A DNA stretch of 32,778 nucleotides from Myxococcota bacterium (GTDB taxonomy: Bacteria; Myxococcota_A; UBA796; JAFGLY01): assembly GCA_024276675.1 (NCBI GenBank), contig JAJRWT010000059.1:1-32778 (forward strand), given 5' to 3'. The stretch's first letter is position 1; each line of letters starts with the position of its first letter. The notes under the pieces were generated by a model. The model made no database searches. It was not told where the DNA came from and saw nothing but the letters and a program-made list of their open reading frames with translations. The position numbers and the translations under genes are program-made. Shown here piece by piece: positions 30,791 through 32,778 of this stretch.

Positions 30791-32425
30791 ATGATGAACC
30801 AGGATGACCTGGCCACCTATCTCCGGTTGAGTCCCGAGTTCGGCGGCACTCGTTTCGGGCCCTTCGAGGGCATCGAGATCCTGCTGGGTTCGGACAGCGA
30901 CCGTTGCGACATAACGGTGCCGGAGTCGCTGGGTGTCGATGCGGTCCACGTGAAGCTGCTGCTCCAGGTGGACGGCTCCATGATCCTTGCACCCGTGGAG
31001 ATGACCGCCAGCGTGTTTCTCTTGAAGCAGGGAGCGCGCAGGGCCGTGCAGCTCTCCTCTCCCACCGCTGTCTTGGCCGGGGATTCCTTCTCGTTGGTAA
31101 CCGAAGACGGTCCACGTTTTCTCATCGAGGTGGATGAGCTTCCCCCCGAAATCAAGAAAAAGCGCCAGAAGGCCCGCTCCATCAGGGGTCGGCGACTCTC
31201 GGCGGGATCCCTGGCTGCCGAGGGCAAGCGTCAGATCTGGACTCGCATCCTGGTGACCGGCCCCGGACGAATGCTCCAGAGGGCCTCTACATTCATTCGT
31301 TCCGGAGCCATCTTCCAGCCCAGGTACATTTTCCTGGGGATTGCCATCGCCGGGGGGTACATCTGGGGTGGCAGCATGACCTGCTCCAGCAGGAAGAAGA
31401 CCGCCATGCTCCAGGCCAGCTCGTCCAGGCTCACCAACTGCAAGAAGGATCTCTCCTTTGCCGAGAGCATGGGCAGCGATGCCAGGACCGGTTTTCCCCA
31501 GCTCGTGGCAGACATCACCGGCTCGCCCCAGTTGGGTCGTGCCCTGGAAGAAGACGACTCCCTGCGGGGTGCGGTCAAGGCGGCGGCCAAGAACGTACTC
31601 AACCAGGCCCACGCCTATGACTGGCTCATCGAGGGCGGCGACCGCCGCTCTGGAGACTTTGCCACCTGGCGCGAGATGCTTCTCGACGAGGAAGCACTGG
31701 ACGCCGACCTGGTGCAGGTGGCTCCCTACATCGGTGTCGAGCCCAACATGAACCGTTCCCAGTGGTCCCGCACCGAAGACTCCAGGGCCGACGATGTCTG
31801 CACCAGGGGGCAATCCAGGATCACCTTCCGCCAGGGGCTGCACCTGGGCCTGCTGGTCCAGGGAGATGCGCTGGTGAGCGGCGACCTGGACCTCTACCGT
31901 TCCAACAAGACCCGGCGTGAAGATGTCTTGATGGCCACCTTCCAGAAGTCCGGGGTCACCGAGTTCCCCGACACATTCGAGACCATCGTCGAGCCCTTCG
32001 GCCGGGGTCGTCACGCCTGCGTCTACATCGACGGCCAGGACGACCGCCTGGATTCACGGCGGCTTCTGGCGGCCATGGTGCGGCAGCTTGGCGAGGACAG
32101 CCCCGGCCTGCCCACGGTGGACTCCGCTCACTCGGTTGTGGCCAGGATCGCCCGTTTCCACTCGGCGGATCTCCCCGACGTCGACCTGCGCCAGCGGAAC
32201 GTGGACCTGGATTTCTCCGAGTTCCCCGTGGGCACGGTGCTGAGCGGCATGGACTCCAAGGGCCGCTGGGTCCTGCAGAGGACCGCAGCCACGTTGGCCA
32301 GGGCCATGGTCATTCCGTGCGAGGCGACGCTCCGCAACCCGGGCCCCGAGGCCGAGAGCATCTTCGGCGAACTGCCGGACGTGGTCCCCTGCCTGGTCCT
32401 GGACTACAAGCTGCGCAACGAGTAG
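30791..32425 (+). CDS. FHA-like, single-TM envelope protein
   Basis: The 544-residue product has an N-terminal FHA-like domain (about 10-113; EILLGSDSDRCDITVPE, VDAVHVKLLLQ, VLAGDSFSLV). The usual SxxH is DAVH, so phosphothreonine binding may be weak. A basic linker (KKKRQKARSIRGRR) precedes one TM helix (about 179-196, YIFLGIAIAGGYIWGGSM). The remaining 350 residues, presumably periplasmic, show no recognised fold; they are rich in Asp and Arg with several Cys. This plan resembles bitopic FHA components of secretion systems, where a cytoplasmic FHA is joined to a periplasmic ring domain, but no ring motif is recognised. ATG 30791 has AAGGGAG 5 nt upstream; a GTG at 30785 overlaps that site. 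It is divergent from the other FHA gene. Confidence 0.78.
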   Translation: MMNQDDLATYLRLSPEFGGTRFGPFEGIEILLGSDSDRCDITVPESLGVDAVHVKLLLQVDGSMILAPVEMTASVFLLKQGARRAVQLSSPTAVLAGDSFSLVTEDGPRFLIEVDELPPEIKKKRQKARSIRGRRLSAGSLAAEGKRQIWTRILVTGPGRMLQRASTFIRSGAIFQPRYIFLGIAIAGGYIWGGSMTCSSRKKTAMLQASSSRLTNCKKDLSFAESMGSDARTGFPQLVADITGSPQLGRALEEDDSLRGAVKAAAKNVLNQAHAYDWLIEGGDRRSGDFATWREMLLDEEALDADLVQVAPYIGVEPNMNRSQWSRTEDSRADDVCTRGQSRITFRQGLHLGLLVQGDALVSGDLDLYRSNKTRREDVLMATFQKSGVTEFPDTFETIVEPFGRGRHACVYIDGQDDRLDSRRLLAAMVRQLGEDSPGLPTVDSAHSVVARIARFHSADLPDVDLRQRNVDLDFSEFPVGTVLSGMDSKGRWVLQRTAATLARAMVIPCEATLRNPGPEAESIFGELPDVVPCLVLDYKLRNE

Positions 32426-32660
32426 GATTCCGGCGACTGCCCTGCCTGGGCTCCTGGGAGCCATCGGGAAAGCGGCTGCGGGAAACAGCCGGCTCGGGCC
32501 CCGGCGAGGGGCGCCAGGCGCGTCGCGACCGTAGGGATGACGGGCTTTGCTGGATATCGGGCGTTGAAGGCGTATTTGAATGCGTTGAATCTCCTCCCCC
32601 CCCAGGGGCTCACCCTGCCCCACACTCGGCACGGGGGGCCCACCGCAGCACAGCGGGGGG
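32426..32660. other. noncoding region with stacked hairpins
   Basis: Downstream of the FHA gene are two hairpins, GGCTC/GAGCC (32449-32462) and CGGCTG/CAGCCG with a 7-nt loop (32473-32491), then a GC-rich inverted region. None has a U-tract. Further on, GCGTTGAA occurs twice (about 32562 and 32581) in an AT-richer stretch ending in a run of Cs. No ORF here has a ribosome site. Confidence 0.5.
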
Positions 32661-32778
32661 CGGGTTGGGGATCGGGATCGGCGGGTTCGGGGGGCGGGAT
32701 CGGCGGGTTGGGGATCGGGATCGGCGGGTTGGGGATCGGGATCGGCGGGTTCGGGGGGCGGGATCGGCGGGTTGGGGA
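32661..32778. repeat. G-rich 21/22-bp tandem repeat array, truncated by the window edge
   Basis: About five and a half units of two types occur. Type A (21 bp, core GGGTTGGGGATCGGGATC) is at 32661, 32704, 32725 and 32768 (partial). Type B (22 bp, core GGGTTCGGGGGGCGGGAT) is at 32682 and 32746. The order is A-B-A-A-B-A. The odd length of B breaks any reading frame, so the array is probably noncoding. Each A unit plus its flank has four runs of three or more Gs, suited to a G-quadruplex. Confidence 0.92.

Noticed and set aside
30611..32014. Minus-strand open frame opposite the FHA-like gene
   Set aside because: It has no recognisable domain or ribosome site; the plus frame has an FHA-like domain, a TM helix and a good ribosome site.
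32661..32778. CRISPR array
   Set aside because: Units of 21/22 bp are directly abutting with no unique spacers and no cas genes.

Overview
This 32.8 kb window is GC-rich chromosomal DNA from a Gram-negative bacterium, most likely a deltaproteobacterial or Myxococcota-type lineage. The evidence is indirect. Many secreted lipoproteins have acidic Asp/Ser/Thr/Gly-rich linkers after the lipobox. There is a Ser/Thr protein kinase with a periplasmic tail, FHA proteins, a TonB/AgmX-like C-terminal domain, a GspE/PilB ATPase with a tetracysteine motif, a Lon protease, NifU/NifS as an Fe-S system without nitrogenase genes, and C-terminal beta-barrel proteins. No rRNA, tRNA, CRISPR array, transposase or integrase was seen.

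Layout. 1-4758: a PhoU-like protein (+) converges on three minus-strand secreted proteins: a small lipoprotein, a CotH-family lipoprotein and a thermolysin-type (M4) metalloprotease lipoprotein. A canonical intrinsic terminator separates the last two. 5060-9224: a likely plus-strand operon of an MFS transporter, a LysM plus TonB-like C-terminal protein, a crotonase-fold enzyme and ThiC. A perfect 18-bp palindrome lies upstream of it. 9456-9839: a small Pro/Ala-linker lipoprotein with a good sigma70-type promoter, followed by an elaborate stem-loop. 10056-12277: nifU-nifS (-). 12363-14213: a UshA-type 5'-nucleotidase lipoprotein (+), convergent with another lipoprotein (14313-15149, -). 15403-20040: Lon, a GspE/PilB ATPase and a possible 34-residue small ORF (-). 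20055-20741: an unrecognised basic protein (+).

20761-32425 is the most interesting part: an envelope-spanning cluster of mostly unrecognised proteins. On the minus strand, in transcription order, it holds a polytopic membrane protein with a cytoplasmic FHA domain, a VWA lipoprotein that is translationally coupled to it, a transmembrane Ser/Thr kinase, two outer-membrane-type proteins and an inner-membrane protein with a signal peptide. A second FHA/single-TM protein is divergently transcribed at the far end. A kinase, two phosphothreonine-reader domains, a VWA module and outer-membrane proteins together suggest a phospho-regulated trans-envelope complex. That function is inference; no catalytic output or substrate is visible.

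The window ends in noncoding DNA with several hairpins and a G-rich tandem array of 21/22-bp units that runs off the edge. Other non-gene structure includes a long stem-loop in the gap between the VWA and kinase genes, and a possible hidden plus-strand gene at 21703 that overlaps the 3' end of an outer-membrane protein gene in antisense.
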